Assembly: GCA_041389885.1 (NCBI GenBank)
Contig: JAWKRB010000011.1
Location: 201,355 to 265,354 of the forward strand
Direction: 5' to 3'
Length of the DNA stretch: 64,000 nucleotides
DNA from: JAWKRB01 sp041389885
GTDB taxonomy: Bacteria; Myxococcota_A; Polyangia; Polyangiales; Ga0077539
Below are positions 38,612-47,783 of the stretch, one piece after another; position 1 is the first letter of the stretch; every line of letters starts with the position of its first letter. Made by a program: the position numbers and the translations under genes. The notes beneath the pieces are model-generated. The model had not been told where the DNA came from, did not search any database, and worked only from the letters and a program-made list of their open reading frames with translations.

Positions 38612-39450
38612 GCGCGACCCGGCGGCTCGAGACCGAGCCTGCGCATCACGAGCTTCATGTCGGCCCAGGTGTCGGCCTTTCTCTGCGGCTCCCGAAGGAG
38701 GTACGAGGGGTGCCACGTCGGCATCAGCGCCACGCCCTGAAACTCATGCCAGCGACCGCGGATCTTGCTCATCGGGGCGTTCACCCCGAGCAGGTACGAC
38801 GACGCGGTGCGACCGAGCGACACGATGATCTCCGGGCGCACGACGCCGAGCTGGCGCAGCAGAAAGGGCGTGCAGGCCTCGAGCTCGTCGGCCTCGGGCT
38901 GACGATTGCCTGGCGGGCGACACTTCACCACGTTGCACACGTAGACGTCGTCGGGGCGGAGGCTCATCGCGACGATGATCTTGTCGAGCAGCGCCCCCGC
39001 CGGGCCGACGAAGGGCAGCCCCTGCTTGTCTTCTTGCTCTCCGGGCGCCTCTCCGACGAACACCAGGCGCGCCTCGGGGTTGCCCCGCGCGAACACGGTG
39101 TGGGTCCTTCGCGCGGCGAGCTTGCACGCGGTGCAGCCCTGCACTTCGGCTTGAATGACCCCGAGGGCCTCGAGGCGGGTCAGCGCGCGCGGGGGCTCCG
39201 CGGTCACCGGCGCGGGCGCGCGCGGAGGCTCCGCGGGCGCGGGCGACACGGTCGGGGGCGCGGGGGGCGCGGGATCGAGCGCCGCGGAGACCACCGGCGC
39301 GGGCGGGGGCGGATCCACCGGCGTCGGCGGAGGCGCGGGCGGGGCGACTCCCCTCGGGAGCTCCGTCGCGCCGAGGTCGCGCTGCCAGGAGAGGTGGGTC
39401 TGTAGCAGCCGCGAGAGCTCCGCGAGCTCGGCGCGAGGGTCGGCGGACAT
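38608..39450 (-). CDS. Family 4 uracil-DNA glycosylase with proline-rich N-terminus
   Basis: Iron-sulfur uracil-DNA glycosylase of 280 residues that removes uracil from deaminated DNA. A Pro/Ala-rich linker covers about residues 30-90. The catalytic domain then shows the first cysteines of the 4Fe-4S cluster in GCTACKLAARRTHTVF, the uracil pocket GEAPGEQEDKQGLPFVGPAG, NVVKCRPPGNRQP with the later cluster Cys, and HPSYLLR in the C-terminal His motif. The Pro-rich extension is unusual compared with the common 190-230 residue forms. It is the upstream partner of the coupled propeller-like gene. Confidence 0.93.
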   Translation of the reverse strand: MSADPRAELAELSRLLQTHLSWQRDLGATELPRGVAPPAPPPTPVDPPPPAPVVSAALDPAPPAPPTVSPAPAEPPRAPAPVTAEPPRALTRLEALGVIQAEVQGCTACKLAARRTHTVFARGNPEARLVFVGEAPGEQEDKQGLPFVGPAGALLDKIIVAMSLRPDDVYVCNVVKCRPPGNRQPEADELEACTPFLLRQLGVVRPEIIVSLGRTASSYLLGVNAPMSKIRGRWHEFQGVALMPTWHPSYLLREPQRKADTWADMKLVMRRLGLEPPGRA

Positions 39451-39497
39451 CGGCAGGTTCCTACCACTCCCGCGGGAGAATCGGCCAATGTTGCGCG

Positions 39498-40445
39498 GTG
39501 CACCGTACTCCCCGCGAACGGCCCCTGACGCGCGCGCTGCTCGCGCTGGCGCTGGCCCTCGCGCCGGGATGCCGACGAGGCGCCAACGACCGCGGCCCGG
39601 TGCAGCTCCGGGACCGGAGCGTGACGGTCGCGGGCCAACGGATCTACGTGCGCGAGGTGCGCTCGCCGGCCCCGGCGAGCACGCTGGTGATCCACGGCGG
39701 ACCGGGCCTCGATCACACGTACATGCGCCCGTACTTCGATGGCCTCCGCGACGTGTCGCGGGTGCTCTACGTCGACCTCCGGGGGCACGGTCGGTCCGCG
39801 GCGCCGGCGGAGTCTACGGGCTACACGATCTCCGCGGCGGCCGACGACCTGGCGCTGCTGGCGGAGCGTGAGGGGATCGCCTCGACCGACGTCATCGCCC
39901 ACGATTTCGGCGCGGCCGTGGCGGTGTCCCTCGCGGCCCGGCACCCGTCGCTGGTGCGCAGGCTGGTGCTCATCGCGCCGCTCCGCGACGGCGCGCAGGT
40001 GACCGCCGTGGCCGACCGCTCCCGTCGCGCCCTCGGCGAGCGCGGGTGGCGCGAGGTGCAGGCGCTCACCACCCCGCGCGGAACCCTCCGCGACCCTCAC
40101 GACCTGCCTCGGCTCTTTCGCGCCCTCGGGGTCATGTGGTGGCACCGCACCCCCGACGAGCGCACCCTCCGCGCGCTCACCGGCACGATGATCTACCGCG
40201 CCGAGGCCGACGAGCGCTTCCTCGCCGCCGCGCGGCAGTGGAACGCCGCCCTCGTCGCGCCCGAGGTGCGCGCCCCCACGCTGGTGATCTGCGGGGCCGA
40301 GGACCGCACCTTTCTCCCCGCCGAGTGCCGGGGCCTCGCCGAGCAGATGCCGCACGGCGCCTTCGTCTCCGTGCCGCGGGCGGGTCACCTCCCGTTCGTC
40401 GAGCGCACGGCCGAAGTCGAGCGCGCCGTTCGGGCATTTCGGTAG
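39498..40445 (+). CDS. Alpha/beta hydrolase with Asp nucleophile elbow
   Basis: A 315-residue alpha/beta-hydrolase. The GTG start gives an exported start that could be a lipoprotein (RALLALALALAPGCRRG, weak lipobox). It has HGGPGLDH (oxyanion-hole region) and YVDLRGHGRSA. The nucleophile elbow reads AHDFGAA (about residues 135-141), where most family members have GxSxG; an Asp here is the arrangement of epoxide hydrolases and haloalkane dehalogenases (GHDWG). The catalytic His lies in PRAGHLPF near residue 295. The upper region also resembles prolyl iminopeptidases, so substrate class is open. Confidence 0.85.
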   Translation: MHRTPRERPLTRALLALALALAPGCRRGANDRGPVQLRDRSVTVAGQRIYVREVRSPAPASTLVIHGGPGLDHTYMRPYFDGLRDVSRVLYVDLRGHGRSAAPAESTGYTISAAADDLALLAEREGIASTDVIAHDFGAAVAVSLAARHPSLVRRLVLIAPLRDGAQVTAVADRSRRALGERGWREVQALTTPRGTLRDPHDLPRLFRALGVMWWHRTPDERTLRALTGTMIYRAEADERFLAAARQWNAALVAPEVRAPTLVICGAEDRTFLPAECRGLAEQMPHGAFVSVPRAGHLPFVERTAEVERAVRAFR

Positions 40446-40473
40446 GGCGCGGAGACCTTGGTTCAAGTGCGTG

Positions 40474-40503
40474 TTGACGTTCGAGATTTGTTCCGGTTAG
40501 GGT
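40474..40503 (+). promoter_or_regulatory. Possible sigma-70-type promoter before the PP2C gene
   Basis: TTGACG (40474-40479) is followed by TAGGGT (40498-40503) at an 18-nt spacing, in a locally AT-richer 95-nt gap between two genes on the same strand. The -35 is a good match, the -10 a weak one. It would transcribe the PP2C gene at 40541. Confidence 0.35.
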
Positions 40504-40540
40504 TCGGATCGTTCAACGGGACGGCGCGATTTGCGCGCGG

Positions 40541-41347
40541 ATGAACGCGAGGTTGCGAGGCGTGGCCAATCTGAACGTGCGCATTGAAATGCTCGGCGAG
40601 ACCAACGTCGGGATGAAGCGCACGCACAACGAAGACAACTTCGCGATCATCTCCGAGGAGAACCTCTGCATCGTCGCCGACGGCATGGGGGGGCACGCCT
40701 CGGGTGAGGTCGCATCGAAGATGGCGGTTGATGCGCTGCGCGAATTCTTTGAGGCCACCGCGAAAGACCCCGACGCGACCTGGCCGTACAAGATGGACAA
40801 GCAGCGGTCCTACGAGGAGAACCGTCTGGTCACCGGCGTCAAGCTGGCGAACCTGAGGATCTTCGAGGCGGCGCAGCGAGAGCCACGTTTTCGAGGCATG
40901 GGCACCACGATCGTGGTGGTCGTGGCGGTGCGTGAGGGCGTGATCATCGGTCACGTCGGCGACTCGCGGGTCTATCGGATCCGCAACAACGAGATCAAGC
41001 AGCTGACCGAAGACCACTCGCTGCTCAACGACTACCTCAAGATGCGCAAGCTGACCGAGGAAGAGATCGCGAACTTCCCGCACAAGAACGTGATCGTGCG
41101 GGCGCTCGGGATGAAGGAGATCGTGAAGGTCGACTCCCACATGGAGACGCCCCTCCCCGGCGACCTCTTCCTGCTGTGCTCCGATGGCCTGTCGGGTCCC
41201 GTCACCGACGAGGACATGCTGCAGATCGTCGACGAGCACCGCGCCGACCTCAAGACCGCGGCCTCGCGGCTCATCGCCCGCGCGAACGAGAACGGCGGGC
41301 CCGACAACATCACCTGCTGCCTCGTCCGCTGGCCGCCGGCGAACTGA
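40541..41347 (+). CDS. PP2C-family Ser/Thr protein phosphatase
   Basis: Metal-dependent protein phosphatase of 268 residues with no membrane segment. The motifs are canonical: TNVGMKRTHNEDNF at the start, the metal-binding Asp and Gly in IVADGMGGHASGE (about residues 44-56), GTTIVVV, VGDSRVYRIRNNEIKQLTEDHSL, LCSDGLSG and GGPDNITCCLVRW at the end. It is likely the counterpart to the several Ser/Thr kinases in this window (16.5, 25.5 and 53 kb), but no specific partner can be assigned. It stands alone between the hydrolase and a lipoprotein gene. Confidence 0.95.
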   Translation: MNARLRGVANLNVRIEMLGETNVGMKRTHNEDNFAIISEENLCIVADGMGGHASGEVASKMAVDALREFFEATAKDPDATWPYKMDKQRSYEENRLVTGVKLANLRIFEAAQREPRFRGMGTTIVVVVAVREGVIIGHVGDSRVYRIRNNEIKQLTEDHSLLNDYLKMRKLTEEEIANFPHKNVIVRALGMKEIVKVDSHMETPLPGDLFLLCSDGLSGPVTDEDMLQIVDEHRADLKTAASRLIARANENGGPDNITCCLVRWPPAN

Positions 41348-41474
41348 GTCTGGGCCTCGAACGGCGTGCGGCGTGCGCGCCCCGATGGTCGCAGGGCCGC
41401 GGGCGCGATAGCATCGGTCGCGTGATCGTCGGGAGCGCTGGCTCCTGACCCGATCCGCTCGGAGGACGTTGCCG

Positions 41475-43487
41475 GTGCTTCGCCATGGTTGGCTGACCCT
41501 CGCGCTCGCGGCGCTGCTCGCGCACTGCGGTGACGGCCCCGCGCCCACGGAGGACGCCGCCGGGACCGACGCGCTCGAGGTCGCGACGCGAGACGCCGCC
41601 GAGGCCTCGGCGATCGCCGCCGACGCCGGGGCCGACGCGGCGTCGAGCGACGCGGCGCACGACGTTCCCACGCTCGACGCGCCCGACGTCCCTGCCCTCG
41701 ACGTGACCGAGCTCGACGCGCCCGAGCTCGACGCCCCCGACCTCGACGCGCCCGACCACGTCGAGCCCGACCACGTCGAGCCCATCGACATCGCGCTCAT
41801 CGAAGACCTCCCCTTCGCGCCCCCTGACATGCCGGTCGACGACGTGCCGATCGTGACCGACGCGCCGACCTCCTGCCCGACGGGGCTCACCGACCGATGT
41901 CCGACGACGGCGCCCGGCCCCTGCCCCGCGCTGGTCCCTGGGCGCCCGACGGTGGTGCGCTTCGGCGGCCTCCGCGCGACCGTGCTGATGACCTGCGAGG
42001 GCTCGGTCACCCGCAACGCGCGCGACGGGCTGATCCCGCTGGTGATCAACACCCCCAGCGACGTGACGATCACCGCGCAGCCCACGGGCAGCGACCTCGT
42101 GGTCCTCGCGCTCTACCGGGCTGGCGGGTGCGGATTGCCGAGCGGCGAGGTCCGCTGCGTCAACCCGGGGCGCCTCGGCGACACGGCGCGGTTGATGGTG
42201 TCGTCCCTTGAGCCTGGCACCTACTATGTGTCGCTCTCGTCCGTGCTCGGCAGCCCGACCACCGTCACGGCCACGCCGACCCCCGCCCGTCCCCGCCGCC
42301 GCGGCGACGTGTGCCCGGGCGTGCCGATCACCCCCGACGGCCCCGCCGTGACGCTCGACACCGCGAACTTCCAGACCACCGCAGACGATGGAACCGTCTG
42401 CGGTGCAGCGTCTTCGAGCTCGTCTTGGGTCGACGGCGTGTTCTCGTACACCCTCACCGAGCCCCGCGACGTGACGGTGACCGTCGACACGGTCGAGGGC
42501 GGGGGCCTGGCGATGGAGCTCCGTCGGAGCTGCGGGAGGCGCGAGAGCGCCGTGCCGCCCTGCGTGACGGGCACGAGCGTGCGGCGAACGGTGCGCAACC
42601 AGGAGCCCGGCACCTGGTATGTCAGCGTCGACCGCCGCGCCTCCAGCGGCGGCCGCACCCTGCGCGCGCGCGTCACCACGGCGACGCCGACCCCGCTCGA
42701 CCCCGCCGATCGCTGCCCCGGCGTGGCGCTCACCGAGGGGGTCGTCACCGTGACCCCGGTGGAGGCGATTCAGGGCGACGCCCCGCAGGTGTGCCTGCGC
42801 AGCCCCCGCGCCGACGCCTACTACAGCTTCGTCGCGCCTCCCGCGGGGCATGACGTGCTGGTCCACGTGCAGGGTCAGGGCGAGCCTGTCTCGATGACCC
42901 TCCAGTCGACCTGCGGCGGCGAGGCGCTGGTCGACTGCATTGCCAGCGGGGAGCGCGAGGCGCCCAACCTCTGGCGGCGGCTGCAGGGGCTCACGCCCGA
43001 CCAACGCGTGACCCTGGCCGTGGGCGCGGCGCAGTCTCGTGACACCCTGGGCGTGAGCTACGTCACGGTGCCCGCCGCGGTGCGCACCGCCGTGAGCGGG
43101 AACAACAGCTGCAGCCGGGCGGCGACGATCCCCCGCGAGGGCGGGCTGTTCACCGGGAGCAACAGCGCGGGAGACCGCAGCCGCTCCATCGCGTGCGGCG
43201 GCCTCGCGTGCTTCGGTGGGCGACGGGTGTACTACCGCCTCGACCTCACCGAGCGTCGGCGGGTCGTGCTGAGCGCCCTGGGCTCGAGCTTTGACACCGT
43301 GCTGTCGCTGTACTCCGGCGAGTGTCCGGGCCGAGCGGTCGACGGCGCGTGCAGCGACGACGCCATCGGCTCGGCGGCCCTGGTCGACGTGACCCTCGCG
43401 CCGGGTCGCTACACCGCGGTGCTCGCGGGCTGCGGCATCTCCGCCGAGGGCAATTACGCCCTCGACGTGAGCCTCCACGCGCCCTGA
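41475..43487 (+). CDS. Secreted lipoprotein with pre-peptidase C-terminal-like beta domains
   Basis: A roughly 670-residue lipoprotein. GGAGG lies 9 nt before a GTG at 41475, preferred over a TTG at 41469. The signal ends in LLAHC. An Asp/Ala/Glu/Pro-rich region spans about residues 20-110, with repeated DAPDLDAP units. The rest is a series of beta-sandwich repeats of about 120 residues with the phrase EPGTYYVSL or EPGTWYVSV, the pattern of pre-peptidase C-terminal domains, and regularly spaced Cys pairs (CPG...C). No catalytic domain is visible, so it is a surface or matrix protein, function unknown. Confidence 0.78.
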   Translation: MLRHGWLTLALAALLAHCGDGPAPTEDAAGTDALEVATRDAAEASAIAADAGADAASSDAAHDVPTLDAPDVPALDVTELDAPELDAPDLDAPDHVEPDHVEPIDIALIEDLPFAPPDMPVDDVPIVTDAPTSCPTGLTDRCPTTAPGPCPALVPGRPTVVRFGGLRATVLMTCEGSVTRNARDGLIPLVINTPSDVTITAQPTGSDLVVLALYRAGGCGLPSGEVRCVNPGRLGDTARLMVSSLEPGTYYVSLSSVLGSPTTVTATPTPARPRRRGDVCPGVPITPDGPAVTLDTANFQTTADDGTVCGAASSSSSWVDGVFSYTLTEPRDVTVTVDTVEGGGLAMELRRSCGRRESAVPPCVTGTSVRRTVRNQEPGTWYVSVDRRASSGGRTLRARVTTATPTPLDPADRCPGVALTEGVVTVTPVEAIQGDAPQVCLRSPRADAYYSFVAPPAGHDVLVHVQGQGEPVSMTLQSTCGGEALVDCIASGEREAPNLWRRLQGLTPDQRVTLAVGAAQSRDTLGVSYVTVPAAVRTAVSGNNSCSRAATIPREGGLFTGSNSAGDRSRSIACGGLACFGGRRVYYRLDLTERRRVVLSALGSSFDTVLSLYSGECPGRAVDGACSDDAIGSAALVDVTLAPGRYTAVLAGCGISAEGNYALDVSLHAP

Positions 43488-43493
43488 GCGCCG

Positions 43494-43832
43494 TCAGACG
43501 CCGCGGGGGACCTTGTCGACGTCGACCTGGAGCATCGCGGCGCGGAGCACCGATGAGCGGCTGGCCTTGGTGTGCCCGCGGCCCTTGAGCTCCTCGACGA
43601 CCGAGTCGAGGCGCTCGAGGTCTTCGTTGTAGAGCGAGATGCAGATCACCTTGTAGTGCTTCGGCTTCTCTCGCTCCGGCGCGGCGGCGCGGCGCGTGGA
43701 GCGGGCGATGGGCACCTCGGGGGCGAAGAAGGTCTCGCGGAGCACGTCGCCGGGGTCGTCGCGAAACACGTCGTGAATGCCGCGGGTCGCGCGGGCCTCC
43801 GAGGCGATGGGGAGCGCGTTGGATCGAGCCAT
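43494..43832 (-). CDS. RHH-like DNA-binding partner of ParA
   Basis: A 112-residue protein directly downstream of the ParA gene. Two starts compete: ATG at 43838, which overlaps the ParA stop (ATGA), and ATG at 43832, which has a better 6-nt distance from GGAGGT and was taken. The C-terminal half, HYKVICISLYNEDLERLD then ASRSSVLRAAML, reads like a ribbon-helix-helix module, and the N-terminal half is flexible. A small DNA-binding protein coupled to a ParA is a typical minimal partition or positioning pair; no parS was searched for. Confidence 0.7.
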   Translation of the reverse strand: MARSNALPIASEARATRGIHDVFRDDPGDVLRETFFAPEVPIARSTRRAAAPEREKPKHYKVICISLYNEDLERLDSVVEELKGRGHTKASRSSVLRAAMLQVDVDKVPRGV

Positions 43833-43834
43833 GT

Positions 43835-44908
43835 TCATACCTCCACTTGCTGCGCGACCTGGTGGACTTCTTCCCGGCGCCCGCTCGCGGTCGCCGCGAG
43901 CACGCGATCGACGAGCGCGCTGTAGTCGTCGGCGCCGTGGGAGTCGGGCGCGTACTCGAAGATCGACTGCTTCGCCGCCGGGGCCTCGCGCAGCTTCATG
44001 TTCGCGCGAATGGGCGGGAAGCACAGGTCGCCGAACTTCGCGCGGAGCGTCTCGGTGACCTCGCGCCCGAGCTTGTGCCGCGCGTCGTAGAAGGTCGGCA
44101 CGACCCCGAGCACGTACACCGGGTGCTTGAGGTGCTCGTGCACGTTGCGCAGCGTGCGCACGCACTGCTTCACCCCGACGAGGGCCAGGTAGTCGCAGCT
44201 CACGGGGATGAGCACGCTGTCGGCGTAGCAGAGGGCGTTCTGGTTCAGCAGCGAGAGCGAGGGCGAGCAGTCGAGGACCACCACGTCGTAGTCCGTGGTC
44301 GCCGCGAGGCGCTCGCGCAGGACCCGGTCGCGGTTGGGTCGCGCGGCGAGGTACAGCTCCGCGGCGGCGAGGGTCTCGTTCGACGTGATGACGTCGAGGT
44401 TCGCGCGCACGGGCACCGCGACCTCGGCGGGGTCATGGCCCAGCACCAACACATGGTAGAGCGAGGTCTCGCCGCGTACGCCCAGCGAGACGCCGACGTT
44501 GCCCTGCGGGTCGACGTCGACCAGCAGCACGCGCAGGCCCTTCTCGGCGAGCCCCGCGGCGACGTTGATCGACGTCGTGGTCTTGCCCGTGCCGCCCTTG
44601 TGGTTGAACACCGCGATGCGCTTCGCGACCTTGCGCGTCGGCGCCGTGGCCGCGAGGGCCTCGCGGCACGACTCGGTGCAGGCGTAGCGCTGCCCCTCGT
44701 CGGAGGTCCACACCTGCCACGCGAACTCGGGCGAGAACCGCGCGCCGCAGCTGGTGCACGGCACGCCGTCGTCGCCGCCCCGGAGGCTGCGCTGCTGACA
44801 CCGCTGCGTACAAAAGAACCGCGGGTCTGCCCCGCCGTCCTCGACCTGAAACCTGAAGCGCGGCTCGAACCTCTTGCCGCACATGGAGCAATCTCGCGTC
44901 GTCGCCAT
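43835..44908 (-). CDS. ParA-family ATPase with two N-terminal zinc-finger-like motifs
   Basis: A 357-residue ParA/Soj-type ATPase. The ATG at 44908 (MATTRDCSMC) was chosen over an upstream start. Residues 1-85 hold two treble-clef-like pairs: CSMC with FFCTQRC and CTSC with YACTESC, which look like TRASH/MYM zinc modules. The ATPase domain has the deviant Walker A KGGTGKTTT, VDVDPQGNVGVSLG and LDCSPSLSLLNQNAL. This fusion is not the usual chromosome ParA, which has neither zinc motif. The gene for a small RHH-like protein follows. Chromosomal parABS genes are not in view; cargo positioning or plasmid-derived partition are possible roles. Confidence 0.9.
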   Translation of the reverse strand: MATTRDCSMCGKRFEPRFRFQVEDGGADPRFFCTQRCQQRSLRGGDDGVPCTSCGARFSPEFAWQVWTSDEGQRYACTESCREALAATAPTRKVAKRIAVFNHKGGTGKTTTSINVAAGLAEKGLRVLLVDVDPQGNVGVSLGVRGETSLYHVLVLGHDPAEVAVPVRANLDVITSNETLAAAELYLAARPNRDRVLRERLAATTDYDVVVLDCSPSLSLLNQNALCYADSVLIPVSCDYLALVGVKQCVRTLRNVHEHLKHPVYVLGVVPTFYDARHKLGREVTETLRAKFGDLCFPPIRANMKLREAPAAKQSIFEYAPDSHGADDYSALVDRVLAATASGRREEVHQVAQQVEV

Positions 44909-45013
44909 ATGAGTCCTTAGCGAAGTGGCAGCGACGCGAATGCCCGAGCGGTTCGGATCCGTCAAAAAAACTGCAGACGCAATTCTCGCAGGAGCTCTCG
45001 GGCGAAGACGCCG

Positions 45014-46865
45014 TCAGAGGGACTCGAGGTACCGCAGCAGGCTCGCGAGGCGAGCGGCTCGAGCTGGCGCGCGGCGCCGTGCCGCTCGCCGCTGAGCACG
45101 GCGTCGCGCAGGGTGCTCGCCCTGCCGTCGTGGAGCCAGGGGCCGCGGGCGGCGACATCGACCAGCGAGGGGACCTGGTACGCGCCGTCGGTGCCGATGT
45201 CGTGGTTCTCGTTGTTCGTCAGGCGCTCGCCGGCGTGGCACGTGGCGCACCCGACGGCGGGGTCTGCGAAGACCGCGCGGCCTGCGGCGACCTCCGCGGC
45301 CTGGCGGTGGGCGCGCGCTGAATCGCCGGGAGCCCGTCGAGCCAGCGAACCGCGGCGTCGATCTGCGAGGCCGCCAGGGAGCCGCCGCGCAGCTGCGCGG
45401 AGAAGGTCTGCCGCGTCGCGGAGTGGAGGTCCGCCGCGTCGCCCTCCCAGTTGAAGGGCGCCGTGGCGACGAGGCCCCCGCGCAGGGTCGGCGTGCGCCG
45501 CGCGCCGACGTCACGGATGTTCCACACGCGGCCGTCGTCTTCGCCCTCGGGGTGACACGACGCGCAGGTGATGCCCCCGCCGGTGTCGGTGTGAAACAGG
45601 CTCTGCCCGACGTCCCGCCGATCGTCGGCGTCGAGGATGATCGTGCGCAGCAGCCCGCCGCCGCGCGGCCCGTCGTACGCGGTGTCGAAGACGTGCAGCG
45701 CGAGGGGCGCGAGGGTCTGCACCACGAGGTGACCCGCGGGGTCGTAGCCCAGCGCCACGGCCTGCCCCGTCACCGACGGGAGCGCGTTGCCCATGGCCAT
45801 GCCGCGCACGCAGCCCTGCTCGACGTTGGAGTACATCCGGTCGAAGCGGTATCGAAAGAGCTGGCCCCCGCGCTCCCCGCCGCCTGGCGCCACCACGGCG
45901 ACCTCCTCGCCCCGCGGGTCGAGGGCCACGTCGATGGCGAGCACGGCGCTCTGCAGGGGCAGCGAGGTGACGGGGCGCGAGTCGTCTTTCACGACGCTCA
46001 CGGCGCTCTGCACCACGCCCGCGCCGCAGGGGAGGTTCGCGGTGAAGCCCTGAGGACCGACGCGGAGCGGCTGGTCGGTGGTGCGCTGATGGAGCACCAT
46101 CGCGCCGCCGCGCGGGAGGGGGATCGCCCGCCACGCGACGCTCGCGCCGCCCGCGTCGTTCTCCGCCGGCGCGGCCCCGAGGGTCACCCGCGCGACGGCG
46201 TCGTTCTCGTCGAGCTGCAGCACCTCGGCGCTTCGAAAGCGGGTCACGTAGCGGTAGCCCTGGCTCACGACGACGTCCCTGAGGTCGGCGGCGACGAAGG
46301 TGCGGCGCGTGACCTCCCCGCCGCTCGCAGGAAGACGCACGAGCTCGCCGCCCGCGCAGGCCACGAGGACCGAGTTCGCGCCGGGGTCCCACGCGATGCC
46401 CCGGGGCGCCGCGCACACCGCCCGTCGCTGGGTTCGGGTTCCCCCGGCCGAGAGCCCGCCCGCGGGGCCCAGGGCGAGGTCGAGCGACGCGACCTCGCCG
46501 GTGCCGCGCAGCACGACGTGCACCCGGTGGTCGCCGTCTTCCAGGATGCGACCGGGCTCGGCGCCCGCGCCGAGGTCAACGCTCCGCGGCGGGGTCGCGC
46601 CGGTGAGGTCGGTGATCCAGAGCCGGTCTCCGTCGGGGTCAGACGCCACCGCCGTGCGGCCGTCGCTCGCCACCAGCAGCGTGCCGCCGCTGAGGGGACG
46701 CGCCGCCCGCTCGCGGACGGGCGCGACGGCGTTGTCGTTCGCCGCGGGCTCGGACGCGGGCTCGCGCAGGATGTCCGGGCGGTCGTTCGCCGGGTCACGG
46801 CAGCCGATGAGCGCGAGCGCGATTGGAATGACCCACCCACCCACTCCTTGCCCGTGCAACGTCAT
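45014..46865 (-). pseudogene. Di-haem cytochrome c peroxidase-like lipoprotein, frameshifted twice
   Basis: Surface lipoprotein starting at the ATG at 46865 (lipobox ALIGC), with a beta-propeller-like N-terminal part of about 400 residues and a C-terminal cytochrome domain. The first haem motif CASCH is in frame. After QRAPT near 45320 the frame must shift by one base to read VGCATCHAGERL, the second haem motif, and again near 45053 to end in LLRYLESL. Both shifts look like one missing base in C/G runs. Read through, the protein matches the methylamine-utilisation/MauG-like peroxidase family. The disruption may be real decay or sequencing error; the intact-looking codon use on both sides favours a recent event. 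Confidence 0.78.
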
Positions 46866-47209
46866 CTCTTCTTCCGCCTCCGAACTCGTTTCTCGTCTCC
46901 CGGGCGGGTGGGACTCAAGGGCCGGTGTGCAATCTCTGCGCACCTCGGAGCCCCCGACACCGCCATGCGCGCCCGAGGTGCGCCCCCGCGCACACCCACG
47001 CACCCAATCAGCGACAAACATCATGAATTACAATGGGATAGAAGCCAGCCCGAGACCGCGTCCCACCCTACGGCGCTGTGCAATGTAGTGGGCGCGTGAG
47101 GGCGCCGCGCCCGCACGACCCGCGGTGTCGCGGGGTGTGATCAGAGGGGCGACTCAAGGATTCGCGCGGGCGTCGGTGCTACCTTCGCCGACCGCAGGAG
47201 GTCTTCTCG
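46866..47209. other. 344-nt divergent intergenic region
   Basis: This gap separates the frameshifted cytochrome lipoprotein (minus) from the bcp gene (plus) and should hold both promoters. It contains a locally AT-rich patch at about 47010-47045, in which TACAAT (47029-47034) is a plausible -10 for the plus strand without a good -35. The distance to the bcp start would leave a leader of about 170 nt. I see no hairpin terminator, riboswitch motif or small gene in it. Confidence 0.4.
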
Positions 47210-47779
47210 ATGGTGAGTGTGGGCGAGCGCGCGCCGGGGTTCAGTCTGGTGGCAGACAACGGGGAGACGGTCTCCCTCGACGACTTCAAGGGACGACGGC
47301 TGGTGCTCTACTTCTACCCAAAGGACGACACCCCCGGCTGCACCGTCGAGGCCCAGGGCTTCTCGGCCGCGATCGACGCGTTTCACGCGCTCAACGCCGA
47401 GGTCGTGGGGGTGTCGCGCGACACGACGAAGCGGCACCAGTCGTTCTGCAAGAAGTACGACCTGAAGGTCCGGCTGCTCACCGACGAGGCCGACGCGCCG
47501 GTGCACAAGGCCTACGGCGCCTGGGGCGAGAAGAAGCTCTACGGGCGCGTGAGCGAGGGCTGCATCCGCAGCACCTACCTCATCGACGAAGAGGGCGTGG
47601 TGCGCGCGGTGTGGTCGCCGGTGAAGGCGCTCGGCCACGCGGCGGCGGTGCTCGCCGAGCTCCGCGACGAGAACCGCGCGGAGATTCGCGAGCAGATCCA
47701 CCGCGCCGCGGTGAAGGCGGTGACGCCGACGGTGGCGCAGGTCGCGAGGCGCAAGACCACGAAGGCGCCGAAGGGCTGA
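47210..47779 (+). CDS. bcp: Bcp/PrxQ-type peroxiredoxin
   Basis: Thiol peroxidase of 189 residues that reduces hydroperoxides using thioredoxin. The motif DDTPGCTVEAQGF holds the peroxidatic Cys44. The second Cys that many Bcp proteins have five residues later (CTxExC) is absent, and a Cys lies further on in SFCKKYDL (near residue 83), as in the PrxQ branch with the resolving Cys in helix 3. Conserved VGVSRD and STYLIDEEGVV follow. The Lys/Arg-rich tail (ARRKTTKAPKG) is extra. The strong AGGAGG ribosome site is 9 nt upstream. It is divergent from the haem lipoprotein. Confidence 0.95.
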   Translation: MVSVGERAPGFSLVADNGETVSLDDFKGRRLVLYFYPKDDTPGCTVEAQGFSAAIDAFHALNAEVVGVSRDTTKRHQSFCKKYDLKVRLLTDEADAPVHKAYGAWGEKKLYGRVSEGCIRSTYLIDEEGVVRAVWSPVKALGHAAAVLAELRDENRAEIREQIHRAAVKAVTPTVAQVARRKTTKAPKG

Positions 47780-47783
47780 GCCC

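Noticed and set aside
46866..47209. Small ORFs and a riboswitch in the 344-nt gap before bcp
   Set aside because: No codon-use signal, no conserved aptamer core and no ribosome site were seen; only a possible -10 box.
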